Shown: positions 1 to 6,282 of the stretch, piece by piece
Position numbering within the stretch: position 1 is the stretch's first letter
How the letters are laid out: the number at the start of each line of letters is the position of its first letter
NCBI GenBank assembly: GCA_018968805.1
Contig: JAGWZX010000018.1
Coordinates: 1-8,825, forward strand
Direction: 5' to 3'
Source of the DNA: Patescibacteria group bacterium
GTDB taxonomy: Bacteria; Patescibacteriota; Minisyncoccia; Phycocordibacterales; SIBU01
Length of the DNA stretch: 8,825 nt
Position numbers and translations under genes: made by a program
The notes under the pieces: model-generated
What the model saw: the letters and a program-made list of their open reading frames with translations, nothing else
What the model was told of the DNA's origin: nothing
Database searches by the model: none

Positions 1-1108
1 GGTCGTACTTTCGGTTGAAGCGGTCCAGCCGAAAAAATCGCGGCATCTCGTTTCCAGCTTTGAATTTTTCGGGCGCGTTAAGACGTATGATAAAATCACA
101 TTCGCGCGCAGTTTAAGCTCAATGCTTACCGCCGGCTTATCGCTTTCCCGAGCGCTCTCGGTGCTTGAACGGCAAAGCCGCAAGAACGCGCTAAAGAATC
201 TTTTTCGCAGTTTGAATGACAGTATCACAAAAGGCCAAAGTCTTTCCGAAGCGTTGGAGGGTATGCCGGGGGTATTCCCGCCACTCTTTGTTTCCATGGT
301 GCGCGCCGGCGAAGAGAGCGGCAGCCTGTCCGAATCGTTCAAGATGATCAGTGTCCAGATGGACAGCGTGTACACGCTCGGGCGGAAGATTCGCGGGGCG
401 ATGATTTATCCTTCAGTCGTGCTTACGGTGATGATCGCTATCGGTATCCTGCTCCTGACCTACGTGGTGCCGACACTTGCCGCGACATTTAAGGAGTTAC
501 ACAGCGATCTGCCTTTTTCAACCAAGGTCATCATTGCCATTTCGGATTTCGTAAGGAACGACTCTCTGCTCACGATCGCCCTCGTCGCGGCGATCATTGC
601 CGGCGGTTACGCGGTTATGAAAACTAGCCGCGGCAAGCGTGCGCTCGATTTTTTGCTTGTCCGCGTGCCGATTATAGGCAGCTTGGTCAAAGAGACGAAT
701 ACCGCCCGCACCGCCCGCACCCTCGCGTCACTTCTCTCGGCCGGCGTGCCGATGACGCGCTCCATTGCCATTACGCGCGATGTGATTCAGAACTCTTACT
801 TCAAAGAAGTACTTGTTAAAGCCGAAACCATCGTTGAAAAAGGCTTGCCGCTCTCCAAACTTTTTGCCGAACGGGAAGATTTGTACCCGGCGTTTCTTGC
901 CGAGATGGTGGCGGTCGGCGAGGAGACGGGCAAGCTTTCCGAGATGCTTGCCGAAACGGCTACTTTTTATGAAAACGAGGTTGATCGCGTGACCAAGGAC
1001 ATGTCAACCATAGTGGAGCCGTTTCTGATTGTCTTGATCGGCGCGGCTGTCGGTTTTTTCGCCGTATCAATGATTACGCCGATGTACACGGTGCTCAACA
1101 ATATATAA
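1..1108 (+). CDS. pilC: Type IV pilus inner-membrane platform protein PilC (GspF family), 5' partial
   Basis: PilC is the polytopic inner-membrane platform that couples the PilB/PilT ATPases to pilin insertion and extraction. The frame is open from base 2 through the left edge, so the ATG at 122 is internal: the 40 codons before it read through FARSLSSMLTAGLSL, the conserved opening of the first T2SF domain. The visible 368 residues contain both T2SF repeats: domain 1 with MLTAGLSLSRAL and the acidic signature VRAGEESGSL, and domain 2 with LASLLSAGVPM and VAVGEETGKL. Hydrophobic segments lie at about residues 135-160 (after the conserved IYP) and 188-205, and a C-terminal helix at about 340-358 follows the conserved VEPF. 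The usual family length is about 400, so only roughly 30-40 residues are missing. The gene ends in TAA and faces the minor-pilin operon tail to tail. Confidence 0.95.
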   Translation, partial: VVLSVEAVQPKKSRHLVSSFEFFGRVKTYDKITFARSLSSMLTAGLSLSRALSVLERQSRKNALKNLFRSLNDSITKGQSLSEALEGMPGVFPPLFVSMVRAGEESGSLSESFKMISVQMDSVYTLGRKIRGAMIYPSVVLTVMIAIGILLLTYVVPTLAATFKELHSDLPFSTKVIIAISDFVRNDSLLTIALVAAIIAGGYAVMKTSRGKRALDFLLVRVPIIGSLVKETNTARTARTLASLLSAGVPMTRSIAITRDVIQNSYFKEVLVKAETIVEKGLPLSKLFAEREDLYPAFLAEMVAVGEETGKLSEMLAETATFYENEVDRVTKDMSTIVEPFLIVLIGAAVGFFAVSMITPMYTVLNNI

Positions 1109-1117
1109 GGGAAATGG

Positions 1118-1131
1118 GATTAATATTAATC
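1118..1131. repeat. Perfect 14-bp palindrome
   Basis: GATTAATATTAATC is its own reverse complement (7 + 7 bp). It starts 10 nt after the pilC stop codon. It is AT-rich in a roughly balanced genome. It could be a protein-binding site, the 5' part of a terminator structure, or one end of the composite intergenic element that continues to 1174. No T-tract follows it directly, so on its own it is not a convincing intrinsic terminator. Confidence 0.6.
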
Positions 1132-1151
1132 TTGACCCCCCTTTTTTCAGG

Positions 1152-1174
1152 TTTACAAGGTTCGACCTTGTAAA
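1152..1174. repeat. Intergenic hairpin: 10-bp perfect inverted repeat with TCG loop
   Basis: The left arm TTTACAAGGT (1152-1161) and right arm ACCTTGTAAA (1165-1174) are exact reverse complements around a 3-nt TCG centre. Neither strand has a proper T-tract after the stem (+ continues ATTTGC; - continues CTGAAAAAAGG), so a standard intrinsic terminator is unlikely. The position between convergent genes suits a bidirectional 3'-end structure or a dispersed palindromic repeat unit. I have a weak recollection of similar ACAAGGT-type palindromes in other CPR genomes, but cannot confirm it here. Confidence 0.7.
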
Positions 1175-1201
1175 ATTTGCAGTGCTTAATAACATATAGT
1201 T

Positions 1202-1522
1202 CTAATTGAACCGATGGAAAAGAAAAACCGCGACACTGATGGCGAATATGGCCGCGATGATCGGAATCCAAATGGCGGAATCGTCATTTTCTGAATTGTT
1301 CGGTGTGTCACTCGCGGTCTGTGTGGTTGCGCCCGCGGTTTGAGTTTCGGCAGGCGCGGGGTTTAAATCAGAGTTGATATTGTTGGAAATAGCGGGTTGG
1401 ACGTTGTTCGGCATGGGTTGCAAGGTGCCTCCTTCGAGCGGCGCGCGGGCAACGGCGTAGATATTTCCAAGAGGCAGGATAATAAGGCACGCCGCCAAGA
1501 TTGTGTTTTTTACATAACGCAT
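1202..1522 (-). CDS. Small secreted/membrane-anchored protein, last gene of the minor-pilin operon
   Basis: I do not recognise a family for this 106-residue protein. It has an N-terminal signal-like segment (Lys5, hydrophobic 7-24, AVARA just before Pro28 as a plausible signal-peptidase site), then a low-complexity Pro/Asn/Thr/Gln/Ala linker at about 28-82, a hydrophobic segment at about 84-102 (IWIPIIAAIFAISVAVF) and a short basic tail HRFN. The expected topology is an exposed disordered stalk anchored by the C-terminal helix. No LPXTG, PEP-CTERM or GFTLIE motif is present. The ATG follows the upstream PilX-like stop by one base, and only CAACTGAC precedes it with no Shine-Dalgarno, so translation probably depends on coupling. 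Operon membership suggests a pilus or envelope accessory role; that is inference only. Confidence 0.72.
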   Translation of the reverse strand: MRYVKNTILAACLIILPLGNIYAVARAPLEGGTLQPMPNNVQPAISNNINSDLNPAPAETQTAGATTQTASDTPNNSENDDSAIWIPIIAAIFAISVAVFLFHRFN

Positions 1523-1523
1523 G

Positions 1524-2909
1524 TCAGTTGCTTTGCCAATTCAATAATTGATAACCGGCCGTTGATATTGGAAAATCTGGCGGCGGATTGTACAACAGAT
1601 TGCTATCATAAGTGTCTATCGTCGTGGGATAGCCGGAAAGCACGCTGTTGCCGCTGTTGTTCACCCATGTCCATGTCCATTGTCCGAATGTCATGATCGA
1701 GCCGAAGACCGTGATGCTGTTTTTTATATTGTTCGGATAGTAGAAAAATTGAGCGCTGCCGTTCTGGGCTACCATAGCGCCGTCAATTTCGAGGTTGTTG
1801 GGCGCGTGGTATGTTACCACGATGTCGCTTTGCGATATCAGGCCGAGGACGTCGCTGCCGTTCTTGGCCGCGTATAAGATATTGTTCGGGATGTATATGG
1901 TAGGCGCGGTCGATTGGTCGTAGGGCAATTCGGCGGCCGCCACCGTAACCCGTCCGTTTACCGTGCCCTCGACCCAGACGTTGTCCTCGGCATAAATGGT
2001 GCCGTTAGCCGGAAGTGTTTGCGTAAATTGCAGGACGCGGCTTTTATAATCCGTGTTGTTGTTGCGGGCTTTGCCGTTTATGTCCCAGCCGCCAGGGTTG
2101 CTCTGCAGTTTCGTCACTTTATAAACAGAAACAGTGCCGTCGCTGTTGAATACCAGAGAATATCCCATAGCGTTTGAAGGCGGAAGATACAGCCCGCCGG
2201 ATTGAGCGAGACTTTTCATGGTGGCGAGATTGGATGTGAGGGCGGAAAAATCTACGGCCGGCACGGGAAATTTCCAGAAACTTTGTGTTGCGGCAGAAGC
2301 ACTGCCCCAAACGCCGTTTTCAAGCGCCGGACAAGGACTGCCTTGACTGGACGGACAAGTGTAGGTGGTGAGGGCGGACTGAATCGGAGCGTTGCCGGTA
2401 CCGTCGAAGCGCACCCCGTTATTGCTCATCAGTTGTCCGTTAATGGTTTCGTCCGGGCCGGTCCAGATGACGTCGTTGCTTAAAAAAGAATAGATGGCCA
2501 GTGAAGGAACTCCGTATTTGACTGTTACGGTTCTTTGTATTGAAGGGTTGGCGAAGGTTTCGCCGACTGATTGGATTGTAACAATGGTTGAGCCCGTCGG
2601 CGGCGGCGTGATTGACAGGCTGAATTGCCCGACCGTCCGGCCGGTGTCGGCGTCGGTGTAAGTATGCACATAAGGCCCGGCTTGGCCGGTCCCATCCTGA
2701 TAATCGGTGGGGAAATGCGCCAAGTGCCATTGGTAATAATTAACGCCAGCCTCGGCGATTTGCAGGGCTTGTTCGCGAGCGACGCTCGCGGCGAGCACGC
2801 GGGTTTCGGCAGTCAGGATATTGATTATGGGAACCATCACCAGAGAGAACAGGAAAATGATCAGGAGGAGATACACCAAGACATAACCATTTTGAGATGA
2901 GCGTTTCAT
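1524..2909 (-). CDS. PilX-like minor pilin with large beta-rich ectodomain
   Basis: This 461-residue protein begins MKRSSQNGYVLVYLLLII, a short basic leader and a hydrophobic helix (about 9-33). It continues with REQALQIAEAGVNYYQW (about 45-61), which matches the PilX N-terminal pattern in which a QA-EAG segment ends the pilin-type helix. There is no canonical GFTLIE site or Glu at +5: if cleavage follows Gly8, position +5 is Tyr13. This is looser than in its two upstream neighbours. The remaining roughly 390 residues are rich in Gly/Ser/Asn/Thr and beta-forming residues, with bactofilin-like wording at IYAEDNVWVEGTVNGRV (about 310-326). There is one close Cys pair (CPSSQGSPC) and a C-terminal NLLYNPPPDFP segment typical, as I recall, of long CPR PilX-like proteins. 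PilX family members are minor pilins that help assembly and adhesion. The start lies 6 nt after the PilW-like stop, with no Shine-Dalgarno. Confidence 0.85.
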   Translation of the reverse strand: MKRSSQNGYVLVYLLLIIFLFSLVMVPIINILTAETRVLAASVAREQALQIAEAGVNYYQWHLAHFPTDYQDGTGQAGPYVHTYTDADTGRTVGQFSLSITPPPTGSTIVTIQSVGETFANPSIQRTVTVKYGVPSLAIYSFLSNDVIWTGPDETINGQLMSNNGVRFDGTGNAPIQSALTTYTCPSSQGSPCPALENGVWGSASAATQSFWKFPVPAVDFSALTSNLATMKSLAQSGGLYLPPSNAMGYSLVFNSDGTVSVYKVTKLQSNPGGWDINGKARNNNTDYKSRVLQFTQTLPANGTIYAEDNVWVEGTVNGRVTVAAAELPYDQSTAPTIYIPNNILYAAKNGSDVLGLISQSDIVVTYHAPNNLEIDGAMVAQNGSAQFFYYPNNIKNSITVFGSIMTFGQWTWTWVNNSGNSVLSGYPTTIDTYDSNLLYNPPPDFPISTAGYQLLNWQSN

Positions 2910-2915
2910 GAAAGT

Positions 2916-3560
2916 TTAATTACCCAAATTTGTTTTGAGGTTGCGGATGGCCGCCCCGCCGGTCATGTAGAATGTTCCCGTGGCGTTGGTAGTGGCGCTT
3001 TGAGAAAGCAATTGAAGGTTCATTTGCGCGAAAGTAATCGCAGTGACGGAAACAGGCTGGACAAGCGGCGTGGAGGTGCCGGCAAAAGTTCCGTCGTAAT
3101 ATTGAAAGACGGGTGTGGCGCCATTCACCACGTTGGAGAGGACCGGCCATACCGTTTCGGCCGCGGTGTTGTAGACAGGGGGAGTGCCGGCCGCAACTGT
3201 TATGCCCTTATATAAGGTAGTGCTGGAGAGAAAGTAGCGAATGCGTTGGACTGAACCGTCGCCTCCGTAAGGCGAAAAGATAATAAGCTGTGAATTGCCG
3301 GCCTGGTTGATGGGGTATGAGCCGTCAGATCCATAGGCGGCCGAGCGCACCTCGTTTGTGAAGTTAAACAGGACCTTGCGCGCCGAATCAATCGTGTAAA
3401 TTTCGGCGCTTTTATGCTTTGAAGTGTTGAAAACCTGTATGAATAGGAGCGACACACCGCCCATAAGCATGGTGAAGATGAAGATGGTCATAAGCATCTC
3501 AATGAGAGTAAATCCCCGCACCGTTCCCCGTTTGGAGTTTATAGTTTTAAATTTCCTCAT
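2916..3560 (-). CDS. PilW/PulJ-like prepilin (type II pseudopilin family)
   Basis: This 214-residue protein has a textbook class III signal: a basic 16-residue leader (MRKFKTINSKRGTVRG), prepilin-peptidase cleavage predicted between Gly16 and Phe17, FTLIE with Glu21 at +5, and a hydrophobic helix to about residue 42. The body follows the minor-pilin J/W pattern, with DSARKVLFNFTNEVRSA about 25 residues after the helix and then beta-rich segments. The length (about 200) is normal for this family. PilW/GspJ proteins sit in a tip complex with the V/I- and X/K-type subunits, which fits its location between PilV-like and PilX-like genes. The ATG is 5 nt after the upstream stop, with no Shine-Dalgarno, pointing to coupled re-initiation. 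Confidence 0.9.
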   Translation of the reverse strand: MRKFKTINSKRGTVRGFTLIEMLMTIFIFTMLMGGVSLLFIQVFNTSKHKSAEIYTIDSARKVLFNFTNEVRSAAYGSDGSYPINQAGNSQLIIFSPYGGDGSVQRIRYFLSSTTLYKGITVAAGTPPVYNTAAETVWPVLSNVVNGATPVFQYYDGTFAGTSTPLVQPVSVTAITFAQMNLQLLSQSATTNATGTFYMTGGAAIRNLKTNLGN

Positions 3561-3565
3561 GCTAT

Positions 3566-5446
3566 TTACGGGCCTAACGAAACCGTCAGGGTATTATAGC
3601 CGCTAACGGTAAGGGGAGTTAAGGTCGCGGTTTGATAACCGGACATAGAAACCGACAGGGTGTAATCGTTTCCCCCGGCAAGATTGGGGAACATCGCCTG
3701 TCCGGGTGTTTTACAGCCCGATACGTAGTTGGCGGTGACGCTGGTTAAGACGGGAGTCTTAGTCGGGTCAGAAGTCTGCAGATACGCTTTATAGCGGATG
3801 TAGCGGTTGTCGCTTTGAGCGGAATTAATCGTGGTGCCCGGTACGGTGAAGTATGAGTTTGGCGTGCCGTCCGGTCCGACGAAATTCCATGTCGCGTCGT
3901 CATTGTTGGTGGCGATTTGGAATTCTAGCGTGGCGGCGGGATCTTGCGAGGTGGGTTGCCAGGTAAGGGTGGTATATTGCGTTGATGCCGTGCCGGTGTC
4001 GAATGACGACGATGTCAGTGTGCCCGAGGAGGCGAATGTTCCGTTGCCGTAACCGGCCAAGCGCACGCCGGAAGGAGTGCCGCCGGTGGAGATTGTGCCG
4101 CTGTCGGCGAGATATTTCGTGGGATCGCTCCAGTCGCTTTGCCCGGATCCGCCCGACCAGTCGGCCTGACTCCACACACTACCGTCGGTTATTTTCACCG
4201 TGTCGCTTGCCGGACTGGCTTTTTGCAAATCAACCGCCGCTCCTTCAATGGCGTTGCCGCTTGCCGCGTCTTTTACAATCACCAAGAGAGCGTTGGCGCT
4301 TTGCGGTCCAAGTACGAAGGTGAATTGCTGCGCGGTGGCGGGCAACAGATTAACCTCTTGGATTGGCGACGATCCGTAAATCATATATCCGCTTCCGGAG
4401 AGAAGGAGCGGAGTGTAAGTGTCCCATTCTACGGGACTTAAGATGATTTGGCCGATATTATTGGAAGTGTAAGTTTGATCGAATTTGAGTACGTCGGGCG
4501 TGCCAATAAGTTTCGTTCCCTTGACTTCAACGCCCACGCCAGGAATGCCGCCGCAAGTTTGCGAGAGCGTATTCAAAGTCAAGCTGCTGGTTTTATCAAT
4601 CGAGAAGCTGACGGCGGTGACTTGTCCGCTGGCAACGGTGGCATCGGGCTTCACGGGGTTGGGGTTTGTCTGGGAAATCGGGTAAGTCTGGTCGCTGGAG
4701 TAACCATTTTTAGTCACGACAATATGGTAGCTTTGAGGGCTGGCCGGCAATCCCACCTCAAGCCAGTTGCCGGACGAATCACTGGTCCGCACGACGTTGA
4801 GGGCGGGCTGGATCGCCGTGTCGGTGATAGTAATGGTGGCGCCGGGTACCGGTTGTCCTACCGAATCAAAAACTTTTATGGCCAGAGCGCCGCCGCTCGC
4901 CATGTCCTCCAGATTTTTTGGCGCGATGGTGGTGTAGAAGTCCTGCGATTGGCCGGTGGCGGTGTTTTTGACGTATAACTTAACCTGTTTATAGTCGTTC
5001 GGCGTCGAGTCTGTGCCGGCAGTGATGGTGCCGTCGGCCGGATCATCGACGTATGATACGGCGTAATAAATTTGATATATCTCGCCGGACGGCGTGGTCG
5101 TAGAGACGGCGTCCGGCAAATCCGGCAGGACGCCGTAAGGATTGCCGCTTACGGTGCCGACTTGCGAATAGGGCAGGTTGCGCGCGATTTCCAGGTACCG
5201 GTCAGCCAGCGCGGCGACAGTTGTGCTTTCGCGGATTGACGCGGTGGCGCGGATGATGGCGGAAGCGGTTGCGGCCACCGTGGCAGTCAATAGTACGAAG
5301 ACGGCTATTGAGACCAGCGCTTCAATGAGAGTGAACCCCGCAGTACATTGGGGTGTTGCGCGCCGCGCGGCGGAAATCGGTTCCACAACAGTGAGATTTA
5401 CTGTCGGCGAGATAGACCCGAAGGCATTCAACGCGTGTCTTTTCAT
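3566..5446 (-). CDS. PilV-like prepilin with multi-domain Ig-like ectodomain
   Basis: This is the first gene of the minor-pilin operon (626 residues from the ATG). The class III motif GFTLIEALVSIAVFVLL is predicted to be cut between Gly37 and Phe38, with Glu42 at +5. The 37-residue leader is long; an internal GTG at leader codon 21 would give a more typical 17-residue leader. After the pilin domain come carboxypeptidase-regulatory/Ig-like beta domains at about 185-283 (ALAIKVFDSVGQPVPGATIT), 284-381, and a third at 384-418 plus 576-625 that is split by an inserted module of about 155 residues. The frame extends upstream to a GTG at 5465-5467. I prefer the ATG because that GTG has GGAG only one base away and overlaps the likely -10. 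At about four times the size of an ordinary PilV, it probably acts as a tip subunit or adhesin. Confidence 0.9.
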   Translation of the reverse strand: MKRHALNAFGSISPTVNLTVVEPISAARRATPQCTAGFTLIEALVSIAVFVLLTATVAATASAIIRATASIRESTTVAALADRYLEIARNLPYSQVGTVSGNPYGVLPDLPDAVSTTTPSGEIYQIYYAVSYVDDPADGTITAGTDSTPNDYKQVKLYVKNTATGQSQDFYTTIAPKNLEDMASGGALAIKVFDSVGQPVPGATITITDTAIQPALNVVRTSDSSGNWLEVGLPASPQSYHIVVTKNGYSSDQTYPISQTNPNPVKPDATVASGQVTAVSFSIDKTSSLTLNTLSQTCGGIPGVGVEVKGTKLIGTPDVLKFDQTYTSNNIGQIILSPVEWDTYTPLLLSGSGYMIYGSSPIQEVNLLPATAQQFTFVLGPQSANALLVIVKDAASGNAIEGAAVDLQKASPASDTVKITDGSVWSQADWSGGSGQSDWSDPTKYLADSGTISTGGTPSGVRLAGYGNGTFASSGTLTSSSFDTGTASTQYTTLTWQPTSQDPAATLEFQIATNNDDATWNFVGPDGTPNSYFTVPGTTINSAQSDNRYIRYKAYLQTSDPTKTPVLTSVTANYVSGCKTPGQAMFPNLAGGNDYTLSVSMSGYQTATLTPLTVSGYNTLTVSLGP

Positions 5447-5457
5447 GTAATTGTTAA

Positions 5458-5463
5458 ATTTTA
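5458..5463 (-). promoter_or_regulatory. Putative -10 of the minor-pilin operon
   Basis: On the - strand this reads TAAAAT (5 of 6 matches to TATAAT). It ends 11 nt before the ATG at 5446, so initiation 6-7 nt downstream would leave a leader of about 4-5 nt. This favours the ATG over the upstream GTG, which would not be transcribed from here. Confidence 0.45.
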
Positions 5464-5501
5464 TCACACTCCGGCCCGCCCGTAGCCAACACAGACGGGT
5501 G

Positions 5502-5507
5502 TATAAT
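5502..5507 (+). promoter_or_regulatory. Putative -10 (TATAAT) of tpiA-pgk
   Basis: A perfect TATAAT ends 10 nt before the tpiA ATG (5518). Transcription should begin about 3-4 nt before the ATG, leaving no room for a Shine-Dalgarno. The 10 nt between are ATCTTTCATT, with no purine-rich motif. No good -35 is found at 16-18 nt. Confidence 0.6.
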
Positions 5508-5517
5508 ATCTTTCATT

Positions 5518-6282
5518 ATGATCAAGAAAAAAATTATTGTGGCAAATTGGAAAATGAATCCCAAGACGCCACGCGAAGCGGCCGCGCTGTGGGACGCGGT
5601 CAGGCGAACGGCTAGGAACCTTCCGAGAGTGGATGTGGCGGTATGTCCGCCAGCCGTGTTTTTGGGACTGTTTTCCTCGCCAGGCCGCGGCAACGTATTC
5701 ATCGGGGCGCAGGATGTTTTTTGGGAACAAGGCGGGGCGTATACGGGTCAAATCGCGGCCGCGCAAATGGCCGCGTGCGGCGCGCGGTTTACGATCGTAG
5801 GCCATTCGGAACGCCGCGCCCTTGGCGAAACTGATGAGCAGGTCAGTCTCAAAACACGCGCCGCGCTTAAGGCGGGGCTGACGCCCATTGTTTGCGTCGG
5901 TGAAATGACGCGCGACAGCGCCGGCGCTTTTTTCGGTGTTTTAACCGCGCAGCTGCAGGCTTCTTTGGATCTCATACCGCGTACGGCGGCGAGCTCGCTT
6001 GTTATCGCTTACGAACCGCTTTGGGCTATCGGAAGAAATTTCCGTGAGGCTATGGATTCGCAGACGATCCACGAAACAATCATTTTTATCAGGAAAGTGT
6101 TCGCCGACAAATTCGGGCAAGAAGCGGCCAAGAGAGTGCGGATTATTTACGGCGGCGCGGTAGAGCCGAAAAATATTGCTGCAATCATGTCCGACGGCCG
6201 AGCGGACGGAGTGCTGGTAGGCCACAAAAGTCTTGTCGTTTCCGATTTCACGAATATGCTAAAAAGCGCCAATGCGGTTTAG
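5518..6282 (+). CDS. tpiA: Triosephosphate isomerase
   Basis: This cytoplasmic glycolytic/gluconeogenic enzyme interconverts dihydroxyacetone phosphate and glyceraldehyde 3-phosphate. The 254 residues are full length for the family. Catalytic and binding residues are in place: NWKMN (Asn10, Lys12), VGHSERR (catalytic His96), CVGE (Cys126-Glu129), AYEPLWAIG (catalytic base Glu166) and YGGAV (211-215). Two phosphate-site elements differ from the textbook enzyme: the flexible loop after AIG reads RNFREAM instead of TGKTA, and the usual VGGASL is VGHKSL (His236 replaces the second Gly). All core catalytic residues remain, so I expect it to be active. The start is unambiguous ([14 protein letters not shown]). 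The last 11 nt overlap pgk, so the two are translated as a coupled pair. Confidence 0.98.
   Translation: MIKKKIIVANWKMNPKTPREAAALWDAVRRTARNLPRVDVAVCPPAVFLGLFSSPGRGNVFIGAQDVFWEQGGAYTGQIAAAQMAACGARFTIVGHSERRALGETDEQVSLKTRAALKAGLTPIVCVGEMTRDSAGAFFGVLTAQLQASLDLIPRTAASSLVIAYEPLWAIGRNFREAMDSQTIHETIIFIRKVFADKFGQEAAKRVRIIYGGAVEPKNIAAIMSDGRADGVLVGHKSLVVSDFTNMLKSANAV

Larger units (their letters stand above)
1109..1201. other. Convergent intergenic region with two palindromes
   Basis: This 93-nt gap separates the stop of pilC (+) from the stop of the small-protein gene (-), so only transcript ends and no promoters are expected here. It contains a 14-bp perfect palindrome, a C6-T6 run (1136-1147) and a second hairpin with 10-bp arms, described separately. 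The T6 run at 1142-1147 directly follows six C residues that could pair with GGG at 1116-1118 to make a weak pilC terminator, but the stem would be imperfect. No ORF is visible. Confidence 0.6.
5447..5517. promoter_or_regulatory. Divergent promoter region, pilin operon / tpiA
   Basis: These 71 bp lie between the divergent start codons at 5446 (-) and 5518 (+). They hold one -10-like element for each direction, each close to its start codon, and no Shine-Dalgarno for either gene. No convincing -35 hexamer is visible for tpiA; TTGGCT on the - strand (5484-5489) is 20 nt from its -10, longer than the usual spacing. The GC-rich middle (5471-5482) separates the two elements. Confidence 0.55.

Noticed and set aside
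122..124. ATG at 122 as the start of pilC
   Set aside because: The frame is open to base 2 and the upstream 40 codons encode conserved T2SF sequence directly before it, so the true start is outside the window.
702..722. Tandem 9-nt duplication ACCGCCCGC in pilC
   Set aside because: It encodes TARTART exactly where the T2SF family has a similar TAR-x-ART stretch of the same length, so it is not an insertion.
1132..1159. Promoter-like TTGACC-16 nt-TACAAG on the + strand
   Set aside because: The -10 match is poor, half of it is part of the palindrome, and it would read only antisense into the minor-pilin operon; no gene lies downstream on that strand.
1524..1526. Alternative genetic code (UGA as Gly, as in Gracilibacteria)
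   Set aside because: TGA ends the PilX-like gene at a sensible 1-nt operon junction, and no in-frame TGA occurs in the conserved tpiA, pgk, HIT or recJ sequences.
1397..1696. A 99-codon + strand frame spanning the end of the PilX-like gene and the small gene
   Set aside because: It is antisense to two operon genes, Cys/Arg-rich without pattern, and has no promoter or ribosome site.
4448..4978. A 176-codon + strand frame opposite the PilV-like gene
   Set aside because: It is an antisense shadow of a gene with clear prepilin and Ig-like features; no start signal or recognisable domain.
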